Positions 1-8,158 of a stretch of DNA of 56,468 bases are shown here, in pieces. The position numbers and the translations under genes were made by a program. Source of the DNA: Clostridium sp. OM02-18AC (GTDB taxonomy: Bacteria; Bacillota; Clostridia; Lachnospirales; Lachnospiraceae); the NCBI RefSeq assembly GCF_003481825.1, contig NZ_QULW01000016.1:1-56468 (forward strand), read 5' to 3'. The stretch's first letter is position 1. Each line of letters begins with the position of its first letter. The notes below the pieces were generated by a model. That model did no database searches, was not told the DNA's origin, and saw nothing but the letters and a program-made list of their open reading frames with translations.

Positions 1-60
1 TAAACACTGTTCAATCTTTCATTTTCAAGGTTCATCTTGTTGTCTCGCTCTCAGCGGCAG
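1..60 (-). promoter_or_regulatory. Probable 5' leader of an rRNA operon
   Basis: Read on the minus strand this stretch lies downstream of three strong promoters and holds no ORF. It contains a GAACCTTGAAAA string followed by GAACA, which resembles the processing leader ahead of 16S rRNA in Firmicutes. The 16S gene itself would lie left of position 1 and is not visible. The promoter architecture and the co-oriented tRNA support the call, but it remains an inference. Confidence 0.5.
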
Positions 61-67
61 CTTTGAT

Positions 68-96
68 AGTTTAGCACAGCTTCAAGCTTTTGTCAA
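68..96 (-). promoter_or_regulatory. Sigma-A promoter, rrn proximal (P3)
   Basis: On the minus strand, -35 TTGACA (91-96) and -10 TAAACT (68-73) are separated by exactly 17 bases, with an A/T-rich tract upstream that could act as an UP element. The motif GTTGTTGACAAA is shared with the two promoters further upstream. It probably drives the rRNA operon that starts left of the window. Confidence 0.75.
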
Positions 97-160
97 CAAC
101 TTTTTAAATTTCTTTTTGAATCTTTTCAGATTCGCTTTGCTGTTTTCAGCAGCGTGTTAT

Positions 161-189
161 ATCTTATCAGATGTTTTCGCTTTTGTCAA
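161..189 (-). promoter_or_regulatory. Sigma-A promoter, rrn middle (P2)
   Basis: The minus-strand -35 is TTGACA (184-189) and the -10 is TAAGAT (161-166), with a 17-base spacer. It lies downstream of the tRNA-Ser gene and upstream of P3, so it adds transcription to the presumed rRNA operon but not to the tRNA. Confidence 0.75.
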
Positions 190-258
190 CAACTTTTTTT
201 ATTTTTCTTTCCAGACTTTTTTGTCTTTCAGAGAAAAAAAGAATCATCTGGAATAGAG

Positions 259-346
259 CGGAGAAAGAGGGATTTGAACCCTCGCGCCGGTTGCCCGACC
301 TACACCCTTAGCAGGGGCGCCTCTTCGGCCTCTTGAGTATTTCTCC
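259..346 (-). tRNA. tRNA-Ser (anticodon GCT)
   Basis: The minus strand folds as a class II tRNA with a GGAGAAA/TTTCTCC acceptor stem, a G discriminator and a long variable arm typical of serine. The anticodon GCT is at 310-312 in the loop CTGCTAA, and the T-loop is GGTTCAAATCC. The 3' CCA is not encoded, so it must be added after transcription. The gene sits between promoters P1 and P2 and is probably co-transcribed with the rRNA operon to its left. Confidence 0.95.
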
Positions 347-404
347 GAATTTCATAATTCCATATGATTTTGCGCTTCAACTTACGTTTTCAGACGCATT
401 GCCT

Positions 405-433
405 ATTATATAGCACAGACTTCGCTTTGTCAA
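405..433 (-). promoter_or_regulatory. Sigma-A promoter for tRNA-Ser/rrn (P1)
   Basis: A consensus minus-strand promoter: -35 TTGACA (428-433), 17-base spacer, -10 TATAAT (405-410). Transcription would start about 50 bases before the tRNA-Ser 5' end. It begins directly behind the terminator of the fumarase genes. Confidence 0.85.
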
Positions 434-442
434 CAACATTTT

Positions 443-507
443 CAAAAAAATTTTCGCAGCAGATCTTGCCAGTTTGAAATGCAACGCATCGGCAAGATCC
501 CGCTGCT
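443..507 (-). terminator. Rho-independent terminator after the fumarase genes
   Basis: On the minus strand, an AGCAGCGGGATCTTGCC arm (491-507) pairs with GGCAAGATCTGCTGC (456-470) and is followed by AAAATTTTTTT. The outer edge of the stem overlaps the fumarase beta stop codon. It separates these genes from the strong tRNA/rRNA promoter immediately downstream. Confidence 0.85.
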
Positions 508-1063
508 ATTGCGCAGCACGCGAATAAGAGCGAATTGCGGTTTCATACAGGTTATTTCCCTCTGAATCAATGACAACGATCACAGGAAAATCCTTTACCT
601 CCAGTTTGCGGATCGCCTCGGTTCCCAGATCATCATACGCGATCACTTCGGAGGAAAGGATGCATTTGGAAAGCAGTGCACCTGCACCTCCGACTGCAGC
701 AAAATAAACACAGCCATTTCTTACGACCGCATCGATCACCGCCTGGCTTCTTTTTCCCTTTCCGATCATGGCACCGAGTCCCAGATCAATTAATTTCGGA
801 GCATACTTATCCATGCGACTTGCGGTAGTCGGTCCTGCTGAGCCGATCGGTCTGCCCTCCCTGGCCGGTGACGGTCCCATATAATAAATGACATTGCGCT
901 CCATATCGAGTGGAAGCGGATTTCCTGCATCCAGTGCTTCCTGCATCCGTTTGTGAGCAGCATCTCTTGCGGTATAAATCGTTCCGGTCAGATATACATA
1001 GTCTCCTGCTCTCAGACTTTTCGCATCTTCTTTGCTGATCGGTACCTGAATTTTTCTGTCCAT
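506..1063 (-). CDS. Class I fumarase / L-tartrate dehydratase-type hydro-lyase, beta subunit
   Basis: This is the C-terminal (beta) half of a two-subunit [4Fe-4S] hydro-lyase, which reversibly hydrates fumarate to malate in the cytoplasm. The 185 residues carry the family block GRPIGSAGPTTASRMDKY (about residues 71-88) and the GLGAMIGKGKR stretch, and the length matches stand-alone beta subunits. The start is supported by an AGAAGGAG ribosome site. The gene follows the alpha subunit by 12 bases, so the pair is co-transcribed. Tartrate dehydratase is the alternative, because sequence by eye does not separate the two activities. In an anaerobe the pair most likely works in the reductive or mixed-acid branch of the TCA cycle. 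Confidence 0.9.
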   Translation of the reverse strand: MDRKIQVPISKEDAKSLRAGDYVYLTGTIYTARDAAHKRMQEALDAGNPLPLDMERNVIYYMGPSPAREGRPIGSAGPTTASRMDKYAPKLIDLGLGAMIGKGKRSQAVIDAVVRNGCVYFAAVGGAGALLSKCILSSEVIAYDDLGTEAIRKLEVKDFPVIVVIDSEGNNLYETAIRSYSRAAQ

Positions 1064-1075
1064 AGGAATCTCCTT

Positions 1076-1921
1076 CTATAATACACGGTGTGCGTGACGG
1101 TTTACATGACAACAGATATTAATTGCAACCGGAAGTCCGGCAATATGAGTCGGATAAGTCTCAATATTTACGGATAATGCCGTTACCCGGCCACCCAGAC
1201 CTCCCGGTCCGATTCCCAGTCCGTTGATGCGCTCCAGCATTTCTTTTTCCAGGTCTGCTACATAAGGAACCTCGGAATGCTCATGCAGATTTCTGGTCAG
1301 GGCATGTTTTGCCATGATGGCGCATTTTTCAAAGGTGCCGCCAATTCCTACACCCACAACCATAGGAGGGCATGCGTTCGGACCGGCATCCTTTACTGCC
1401 GTCAGAATGGCATTCTTTACGCCATCGATTCCGTCTGCCGGCTTCAGCATAAAGACGCGGCTCATATTCTCACTGCCAAAGCCCTTTGGTGCCAGCGTGA
1501 TATCGATACGATCGCCTTCCACAATCTCATAATGAATGATAGCCGGAGTATTATCCTTCGTATTTTCTCTTAAGATCGGATCCTTCACAACGGACTTTCT
1601 CAAAAAACCATCTACATAACCATCGTGTACACCCTGGTTGATGGCATCGGTCAGGCTGCCGCCTTCTAAATGCACATCCTGGCCTATCTTGATAAATACA
1701 ACTGCCATTCCGGTGTCCTGGCAGATCGGGATCATATCCGCACCTGCGATCTTAAGGTTTTCCTGCAGCTGGTTTAAAATCTGTTTTCCAAGCGGTGATT
1801 CTTCCTGCTCCACTGCCATCTTCATCCGTTCTGCCATATCTTCTGACAAAAAATGATTGGCTTCGATACACATTTCCTTTACTGCAGCTGTAATCTCACT
1901 TACGTTTACTGTTCTTATCAT
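1076..1921 (-). CDS. Class I fumarase / L-tartrate dehydratase-type hydro-lyase, alpha subunit
   Basis: This is the catalytic, iron-sulfur-carrying half of the fumarase pair (281 residues). Candidate cluster cysteines are in MIPICQDTGM (C67), GPNACPPMVVG (C184) and near the C-terminus in ICCHVNRH. The GFGSENMS block is also typical of the family. I start the protein at MIRTVNV because AGGAGT lies 10 bases upstream; a longer frame begins at 1978 but its first 19 residues do not look like family sequence. The gene precedes the beta subunit and follows the gyrA terminator, so it is transcribed from its own, unidentified, promoter in 1922-2050. Confidence 0.9.
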   Translation of the reverse strand: MIRTVNVSEITAAVKEMCIEANHFLSEDMAERMKMAVEQEESPLGKQILNQLQENLKIAGADMIPICQDTGMAVVFIKIGQDVHLEGGSLTDAINQGVHDGYVDGFLRKSVVKDPILRENTKDNTPAIIHYEIVEGDRIDITLAPKGFGSENMSRVFMLKPADGIDGVKNAILTAVKDAGPNACPPMVVGVGIGGTFEKCAIMAKHALTRNLHEHSEVPYVADLEKEMLERINGLGIGPGGLGGRVTALSVNIETYPTHIAGLPVAINICCHVNRHAHRVL

Positions 1922-2050
1922 CTTCTGACCCACTCCTATTAAATTTGAAAACCAATATGCCTTGACACATTCCCGCACTAAGACGCGGTTGCTTTGACAA
2001 CCATCTGCCTTTGCTCCAAGTGCACTCTGCGTTCTAATTTCCTATGGAAC

Positions 2051-2106
2051 ATAAAAATGCTGCCAGCTGCCCTTCCCTCTTATTTCAGGGAAAACAGCCG
2101 GCAGCA
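2051..2106 (-). terminator. Terminator after gyrA
   Basis: On the minus strand, TGCTGCCGGCTG (2095-2106) pairs with CAGCTGGCAGCA (2058-2069) and is followed by TTTTTAT. It ends the dnaN-to-gyrA transcription unit 50 bases after the gyrA stop codon. Confidence 0.85.
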
Positions 2107-2159
2107 CCCTCTTTTACTTGCCTTTTAATTTTATTCTTACAAGGACCAGACCCTGTTCT

Positions 2160-4676
2160 TTATTCCTGCTGATCTGTTTCTTGTTCGGAAAGTTCCAGAT
2201 CTTCGATTCCATCTCCCTCGGATTTTGCTCCGTCATCCCGCACCTTCGCGATGCTTGCTACGCGGATATCAGAATCCGGATCGATGTTCATCAGCTTGAC
2301 ACCAGAAGTGTTCCGGCCGATCACGGAAATATCCTCTACGGAAATACGGATCACAACACCCTCGTTCGTGATCATCATAATGTCATGGTCATCGTGTACC
2401 AGCTTTGCACCTACGATATCACCGGTCTTTTCGGTGATCTTGTAACAGAGCACACCTTTACCGCCACGGTTCTGTGCCGTGAACTCCTCGATCGGGGTCC
2501 GTTTGCCCATACCATTCTCAGAAACGATCAGAAGCTTTTCACCCTGGGTATCCATCTGCATGCCGACTACTTCATCGCCTTCATTCAGCTTCATACCGAT
2601 CACACCCATGGATACACGGCCGGTTACGCGCACATCGGTCTCATGGAAGCGGATGCACTGTCCCTTCTTCGTTACCAGGAAGATATCTTTCGTATTATCG
2701 GTTGCCTTTACTTCGATCAGTTCATCATGTTCCTTCAGCACGATTGCCTGAAGACCGTTCTTGCGGACGTTCTCGTATTCCTTTACCGGAGTCTTCTTGA
2801 CCATGCCGCCGCGGGTTGCCATGAACAGATAATCCGTCTCATGGTATTCTTTCACCGGAATGATCGCTGTGATCTTCTCCTCCGGCTGCAGCTGCAGAAG
2901 GTTAATGATCGCGGTTCCGCGCGCGGTTCTGCTGCCTTCTGGGATTGCGTAAGCTTTCAGGCGGTATACGCGGCCCTTGTTGGTGAAGAACATAATGTAA
3001 TTATGGGTCTTAGTCAGAAGCAGGTCTTCGATGTAATCTTCATCGATCGTCTGCATGCCCTTAATTCCCTTGCCGCCACGGTTCTGGTTCTTGAAGTTAT
3101 CGACGCTCATGCGCTTGATGTAGCCAAGCTTGGTCATCGCCACAATGGTATTCTCATTCGGGATCAGATCCTCCATGGACATATCAAACTCGTCAAAGCC
3201 AATGGCGGTCTTACGGTCATCGCCGTACTTGTCAGAGATCACAAGGATTTCCTCGCGGATCACGCCTAACAGCTTTTTCTCGTCCGCCAGGATTGCCTTT
3301 AATTCCTCAATCTTTGCCATCAGGTCTTTGTATTCGTTTTCCAGCTTCTCCCGTTCCAGACCGGTCAGTGCACGCAGACGCATGTCTACGATTGCCTGAG
3401 ACTGGGCATCGCTGAGTCCGAAGCGCTCCATCAACTGCTGCTTTGCGATCTGGACATTCTCAGAACCACGGATGATGCGGATGACCTCATCGATGTGGTC
3501 TAAGGCGATCAGCAAGCCCTGTAAGATGTGGGCACGCTCTTCTGCTTTATTTAAATCGTATTTTGTTCTTCTGGTAACAACATCTTCCTGATGACGCAGA
3601 TAGTAAGTCAGCATCTCAAGCAGATTTAATACTTTTGGCTGGTTATCGACCAGAGCCAGCATGATGACACCAAAGGTATCCTGCAGCTGGGTATGCTTTA
3701 ACAACTGGTTTAAGATCACGTTTGCGTTGACGTCACGGCGCAGCTCAATGACAATGCGCATACCCTGACGGTCAGACTCATCGCGCAGATCAGTAATTCC
3801 GTCGATCCGTTTTTCCTTGACCAGCTCTGCGATCTTCTCGATCAGTCTTGCCTTGTTTACCAGATACGGAAGCTCGGTCACTACAATACGGCTCTTACCG
3901 TTCGGCATCGTCTCGATATCGGATACTGCACGTACCCGGATCTTGCCGCGTCCGGTGCGGTAGGCTTCCTCAATGCCTGCTTTTCCAAGGATCGTTGCTC
4001 CGGTCGGAAAGTCCGGGCCTTTTACGATCTCTAAAATTTCTTCCAGGGTTGTGTCGCGGTCTTCCTCGATACGGTTATCGATCAGCTTTACGACAGCACC
4101 AATGACCTCACGCAGATTGTGAGGCGGAATGTTGGTTGCCATACCAACTGCAATACCGGTAGTACCGTTCACTAACAGGTTCGGATACCGGGCCGGGAGC
4201 ACAACCGGCTCTTTCTCTGTCTCATCGAAGTTCGGTATAAAATCAACGGTATCTTTTCCAATGTCAGCCAGCATCTCCATGGAGATCTTGCTTAAGCGGG
4301 CCTCGGTATATCGCATCGCAGCCGCACCATCGCCATCCACGGAACCAAAGTTTCCATGCCCGTCTACCAGCGGATAACGGGTAGACCATTCCTGTGCCAT
4401 ATTTACAAGAGCTCCATAGATAGAGCTGTCACCATGCGGGTGATATTTACCCATGGTATCGCCGACGATACGCGCGCATTTTCTGTGTGGCTTATCCGGT
4501 CCATTATTCAGCTCGATCATGGAATAAAGCACACGGCGCTGAACCGGCTTTAAACCGTCCCGCACATCCGGCAGGGCACGGGACGCGATAACGCTCATGG
4601 CATAGTCGATATAGGATTTTTCCATCGTGGATTTCAAATCTATATCGTGAACTTTATCAAAAATATTTGGTTCCAT
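2160..4676 (-). CDS. gyrA: DNA gyrase subunit A
   Basis: This is the breakage-reunion subunit of gyrase (838 residues), forming an A2B2 tetramer with GyrB to introduce negative supercoils. The winged-helix/tower core includes RALPDVRDGLKPVQRRVL (33-50). The catalytic tyrosine is Y123 in AAMRYTEARL. The quinolone-determining loop is HPHGDSSIYGALV, with S84 and G88 at the positions of E. coli S83 and D87. The C-terminal beta-pinwheel contains two GyrA-box-like QNRGGKG strings. An acidic tail closes the protein, as in many gyrases. It is the last gene of the dnaN-yaaA-recF-gyrB-gyrA run, about 110 bases after gyrB. Confidence 0.98.
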   Translation of the reverse strand: MEPNIFDKVHDIDLKSTMEKSYIDYAMSVIASRALPDVRDGLKPVQRRVLYSMIELNNGPDKPHRKCARIVGDTMGKYHPHGDSSIYGALVNMAQEWSTRYPLVDGHGNFGSVDGDGAAAMRYTEARLSKISMEMLADIGKDTVDFIPNFDETEKEPVVLPARYPNLLVNGTTGIAVGMATNIPPHNLREVIGAVVKLIDNRIEEDRDTTLEEILEIVKGPDFPTGATILGKAGIEEAYRTGRGKIRVRAVSDIETMPNGKSRIVVTELPYLVNKARLIEKIAELVKEKRIDGITDLRDESDRQGMRIVIELRRDVNANVILNQLLKHTQLQDTFGVIMLALVDNQPKVLNLLEMLTYYLRHQEDVVTRRTKYDLNKAEERAHILQGLLIALDHIDEVIRIIRGSENVQIAKQQLMERFGLSDAQSQAIVDMRLRALTGLEREKLENEYKDLMAKIEELKAILADEKKLLGVIREEILVISDKYGDDRKTAIGFDEFDMSMEDLIPNENTIVAMTKLGYIKRMSVDNFKNQNRGGKGIKGMQTIDEDYIEDLLLTKTHNYIMFFTNKGRVYRLKAYAIPEGSRTARGTAIINLLQLQPEEKITAIIPVKEYHETDYLFMATRGGMVKKTPVKEYENVRKNGLQAIVLKEHDELIEVKATDNTKDIFLVTKKGQCIRFHETDVRVTGRVSMGVIGMKLNEGDEVVGMQMDTQGEKLLIVSENGMGKRTPIEEFTAQNRGGKGVLCYKITEKTGDIVGAKLVHDDHDIMMITNEGVVIRISVEDISVIGRNTSGVKLMNIDPDSDIRVASIAKVRDDGAKSEGDGIEDLELSEQETDQQE

Positions 4677-4785
4677 ATTGTTCTCCTTGTTGTCTCATTG
4701 TTACGGTTGCATATCCGTCCGGCATCCTGCAGAATGCTGTAGACCATGAACAGCTGCCTGCTGCCCAAAGCCTTGCACTGCCCAG

Positions 4786-6699
4786 TTAGATGTCCAGATT
4801 CTGTACATATTTTGCGTTTGCCTCGATAAACTCACGGCGCGGTTCAACCTGGTCACCCATTAAGGTGGTAAAGGTCAGATCCAGCTCGGATGCCACATCG
4901 TCGTCCATGTTGACACGAAGCAGGATACGGCGCTCCGGATCCATGGTGGTCTCCCAGAGCTGCTCTGCATCCATCTCTCCCAGACCTTTGTAACGCTGAA
5001 TTTTATTGTTATTGTCTCGTCCCACTTCTTTGATGATCGAAGCCAGTTCTTCATCACTGTAAGCGTACCAGATCTTTTTATTCTTTTCCAGTTTGTATAA
5101 CGGCGGCTGTGCCAGGTATACATGCCCCTGCTTGATCAGCTCTGGCATGAAGCGGTATAAGAAGGTCAGCATCAGGGTACTGATATGAGCTCCGTCTACA
5201 TCCGCATCGGTCATGATGATGATCTTGTGATAACGCAGCTTGGAAATATCGAAATCGTCATGGATTCCAGTTCCGAATGCCGTGATCATCGCCTTGATCT
5301 CCGCATTGGCATAGATCTTGTCCAGTCTTGCCTTCTCCACATTTAAAATCTTACCGCGCAGCGGCAGGATCGCCTGGGTATCTCTGGAGCGTGCTGTCTT
5401 CGCAGAACCGCCTGCGGAGTCTCCCTCTACGATAAAGATCTCACATTTTTCCGGATCCTTGTTGGAACAGTCTGCCAGCTTGCCCGGAAGTGCCATTCCC
5501 TCTAATGCAGTCTTTCTTCTGGTTAAGTCACGGGCCTTTCTCGCTGCGGCACGGGCACGCTGGGCCAGAACAGATTTCTCGCAGATGGTCTTGGCTGCAG
5601 CAGGATTCTGCTCTAAGAAGTAAGTCAGCTGCTCACTGACGATGCTGTTTACCGCTCCCATGGCCTCGCTGTTTCCAAGCTTCTGCTTGGTCTGGCCCTC
5701 AAACTGTGGCTCCTCGATCTTGATGCTGACGATCGCAGTTAAGCCCTCACGGATATCTTCACCGCTTAAATTCGGCTCGCTGTCCTTTAACAGCTTATTC
5801 TTGCGGGCATAATCGTTGATGGTCTTGGTCAGCGCATTTTTTAAACCAGCCAGATGGGTACCACCCTCCGGGGTATTTACGTTATTTACGAAGGTATAGA
5901 TGTTCTCGGTATAAGAATCGTTATGCTGCATGGCAACCTCAACAAACACACCGTCTCTGGTGCCTTCACAGTAAATCACATTATCGTAGAGCGCTGCCTT
6001 GCCCTTGTTTAAGTAGGTAACAAATTCCTGGATACCACCCTCATAATGGAATACTTTTTCTTTCTTTTCTTCCCGGTCGTCACGCAGGGTAATCTTTAAT
6101 GCCTTGGTTAAGAACGCCGTCTCCTGAAGACGGATACGCAGGATATCGAAATCATATACGGTCTCCTCGAAAATTTCCGGGTCTGGCAGGAAATGAACTT
6201 CGGTTCCGTGTTTGTCCGCATCACATTCCCCGACTACCTTTAACGGATACATCACCTTGCCACGCTCATAGCGCTGCTGGTAAATCTTGCCATCCTGATA
6301 AACACGCACTTCCAGCCAGGTAGAGAGGGCATTTACAACCGACGCGCCTACACCATGCAGACCACCGGATACCTTGTATCCCCCACCGCCGAATTTGCCG
6401 CCGGCATGAAGGATCGTAAAGACAACCTCTACCGCAGGAATACCGGCTTTTTTCTGAATGCCGACCGGAATGCCGCGACCATCATCCAGTACCGTGATGG
6501 AATTGTCTTCATGGATCGTGACGTCAATTCTGTCACAGTAACCGGCCAGCGCTTCATCTACCGCATTATCTACAATCTCATAAACCAGGTGATGAAGTCC
6601 CCTGGACGAAGTGCTGCCAATATACATACCAGGTCTCTTCCGGACCGCTTCCAGCCCTTCCAGAATCTGAATCTGGTCTGCTCCGTATTCTGCACTCAT
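4786..6699 (-). CDS. gyrB: DNA gyrase subunit B
   Basis: This is the ATPase subunit of gyrase (637 residues). The GHKL ATPase domain shows YEIVDNAVDEALAG, LDDGRGIPVG and GGLHGVGASVVNALS. The TOPRIM domain has the acidic EGDSAGGSAK and the metal-binding TDADVDGAHI. The tail YKGLGEMDAEQLWETTMDP is family-typical. The length fits Gram-positive GyrB, without the insertion of enterobacterial enzymes. A strong AGGAGG lies 6 bases before the start. The gene is 45 bases downstream of recF and belongs to the same transcription unit. Confidence 0.98.
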   Translation of the reverse strand: MSAEYGADQIQILEGLEAVRKRPGMYIGSTSSRGLHHLVYEIVDNAVDEALAGYCDRIDVTIHEDNSITVLDDGRGIPVGIQKKAGIPAVEVVFTILHAGGKFGGGGYKVSGGLHGVGASVVNALSTWLEVRVYQDGKIYQQRYERGKVMYPLKVVGECDADKHGTEVHFLPDPEIFEETVYDFDILRIRLQETAFLTKALKITLRDDREEKKEKVFHYEGGIQEFVTYLNKGKAALYDNVIYCEGTRDGVFVEVAMQHNDSYTENIYTFVNNVNTPEGGTHLAGLKNALTKTINDYARKNKLLKDSEPNLSGEDIREGLTAIVSIKIEEPQFEGQTKQKLGNSEAMGAVNSIVSEQLTYFLEQNPAAAKTICEKSVLAQRARAAARKARDLTRRKTALEGMALPGKLADCSNKDPEKCEIFIVEGDSAGGSAKTARSRDTQAILPLRGKILNVEKARLDKIYANAEIKAMITAFGTGIHDDFDISKLRYHKIIIMTDADVDGAHISTLMLTFLYRFMPELIKQGHVYLAQPPLYKLEKNKKIWYAYSDEELASIIKEVGRDNNNKIQRYKGLGEMDAEQLWETTMDPERRILLRVNMDDDVASELDLTFTTLMGDQVEPRREFIEANAKYVQNLDI

Positions 6700-6744
6700 G
6701 TTATTTCCTCCTAGTCAAAAAATATATCTATAACCTGTCTATCG

Positions 6745-7830
6745 TCAGTTTTCACTGGTCACGGTTCCATTTACCACACGAAACAGCTTATCCATCTGAA
6801 AACGGTTGTTTACAAAATCTTCCAGTCCGGTACAGGTGATCATCGTCTGAATATGATCGATCGCAGACAGAAGATGGTTCTGCCGCTCCCCGTCCAGCTC
6901 AGAAAGCACATCATCCAGTAAAAGGATGGGATAATCGCGCACCAGCTTTTTTACAAGCTCAATCTCTGCCAGCTTTAACGACAGCGCCGCAGTGCGCTGC
7001 TGTCCCTGGGAACCAAATTTCCGGATATCGATATCACCGATGTAAAAACCAATGTCATCCCGGTGCGGACCCACCAGGGTTGTCTTCTGTTTCACATCCT
7101 GGCTGCGGCTTCTGGCAATGCCTGCTTCCAGCTCCTCTGCCTGGGAATTGGGATCGTACACGATCCTTAAGTTTTCTTTTCCGCCGGACAGCTTCTGGTG
7201 AATCTCAGAAATGATCTCATTGAGCTGTCCGATAAATTCTTCCCGGAAGCGGATCACTTCTTTTCCATACTGGACCAGCTGCATATCCCACACATCCAGG
7301 GTTTCCTCATATTCCGGATGAAAGAACAGCTCTTTCAGAAGCTTATTCCGCTGTAGCAGGACCCGGTTGTAGGACACCAGGGAGTGCACGTAAAGCTTAT
7401 TTAACTGGCACAATTCCAGGTCAATGAATTTGCGCCGCTCCGCCGGACCGTTTTTGATCAGGTTTAAGTCCTCCGGTGAGAAAAACACCACGTTCACAAT
7501 CCCAAACAGCTCACTGGCTTTCCGGATGGGAATCCCGTTGATTGCCACGCCCTTTGCCTTATTTTTCTTTAAATGCATATCGATGCGGTACGGGACATCC
7601 CGTTTGCGCACCGTAAGCTTAATATGGGATTCATCATTCTGGAACCGGATCATCTCCCGGTCCTTGCTGCCGCGGTGTGATTTGGTGGTGCAGCAGACAT
7701 AGACCGCCTCTAAAATGTTCGTCTTTCCCTGGGCATTGTTCCCGTAAAGAATATTGGTACCCGGAGAAAACTCCATATGTAATTGATCGTAGTTCCGGTA
7801 ATTCTGAAGCTCAATGGACTCTATTATCAT
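6745..7830 (-). CDS. recF: DNA replication and repair protein RecF
   Basis: RecF is an SMC-like ATPase that loads RecA at gapped DNA together with RecO and RecR. The 361 residues show Walker A GNNAQGKTN near residue 30, the signature SQGQQRT and Walker B LLLDDVLSELD near the C-terminus. Its ATG overlaps the TGA of yaaA (ATGA at 7827-7830), which implies translational coupling. The position between yaaA and gyrB is the conserved Firmicutes origin order. Confidence 0.97.
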   Translation of the reverse strand: MIIESIELQNYRNYDQLHMEFSPGTNILYGNNAQGKTNILEAVYVCCTTKSHRGSKDREMIRFQNDESHIKLTVRKRDVPYRIDMHLKKNKAKGVAINGIPIRKASELFGIVNVVFFSPEDLNLIKNGPAERRKFIDLELCQLNKLYVHSLVSYNRVLLQRNKLLKELFFHPEYEETLDVWDMQLVQYGKEVIRFREEFIGQLNEIISEIHQKLSGGKENLRIVYDPNSQAEELEAGIARSRSQDVKQKTTLVGPHRDDIGFYIGDIDIRKFGSQGQQRTAALSLKLAEIELVKKLVRDYPILLLDDVLSELDGERQNHLLSAIDHIQTMITCTGLEDFVNNRFQMDKLFRVVNGTVTSEN

Positions 7831-8036
7831 AATTCGATCCGAATGGTCTCTCCCTGATACGTTACTTCATCTCCTGCATGAAGCTTTTTTCCTCTCTGGT
7901 ACTCTACGTTGCCGTTTACTTTTACCAGTCCGTCCTCGATCGCATACTTGGCATCGACACCGGATTCGCAAAGACCAGCTGCCTTTAAGGCCTGGCCAAG
8001 CTTGATATATTCATCTCTCAGTTTAATGATTTCCAT
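7827..8036 (-). CDS. yaaA: S4-domain RNA-binding protein YaaA/RlbA
   Basis: A 69-residue protein consisting almost entirely of an S4 RNA-binding fold, with the signature IKLGQALKAAGLCESGVDAK followed by VKVNG and QRGKKLHAGD. Family members at this locus (between dnaN and recF in Firmicutes) have been linked to ribosome assembly. The stop codon overlaps the recF start. A GAGAGG ribosome site precedes the ATG. Confidence 0.93.
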   Translation of the reverse strand: MEIIKLRDEYIKLGQALKAAGLCESGVDAKYAIEDGLVKVNGNVEYQRGKKLHAGDEVTYQGETIRIEL

Positions 8037-8158
8037 AATTTTCCTCTCTAAACCTCTGTTTGCTCTGTTTCATATCCATTTATACGCTGCTGCTCATGCC
8101 TTGCGCAAACAACAACAAATTTTTCCAATGCTTCCCAGCACCCTGGCATCTCACGGTT

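Noticed and set aside
2118..3269. A 383-codon plus-strand frame opposite gyrA
   Set aside because: It is antisense to a certain gyrA, has no family features or ribosome site, and its length follows from the codon bias of gyrA.
4410..4440. GyrA Gly88 as an acquired quinolone-resistance mutation
   Set aside because: One sequence cannot separate acquired change from the lineage norm, and Ser84 is unchanged.
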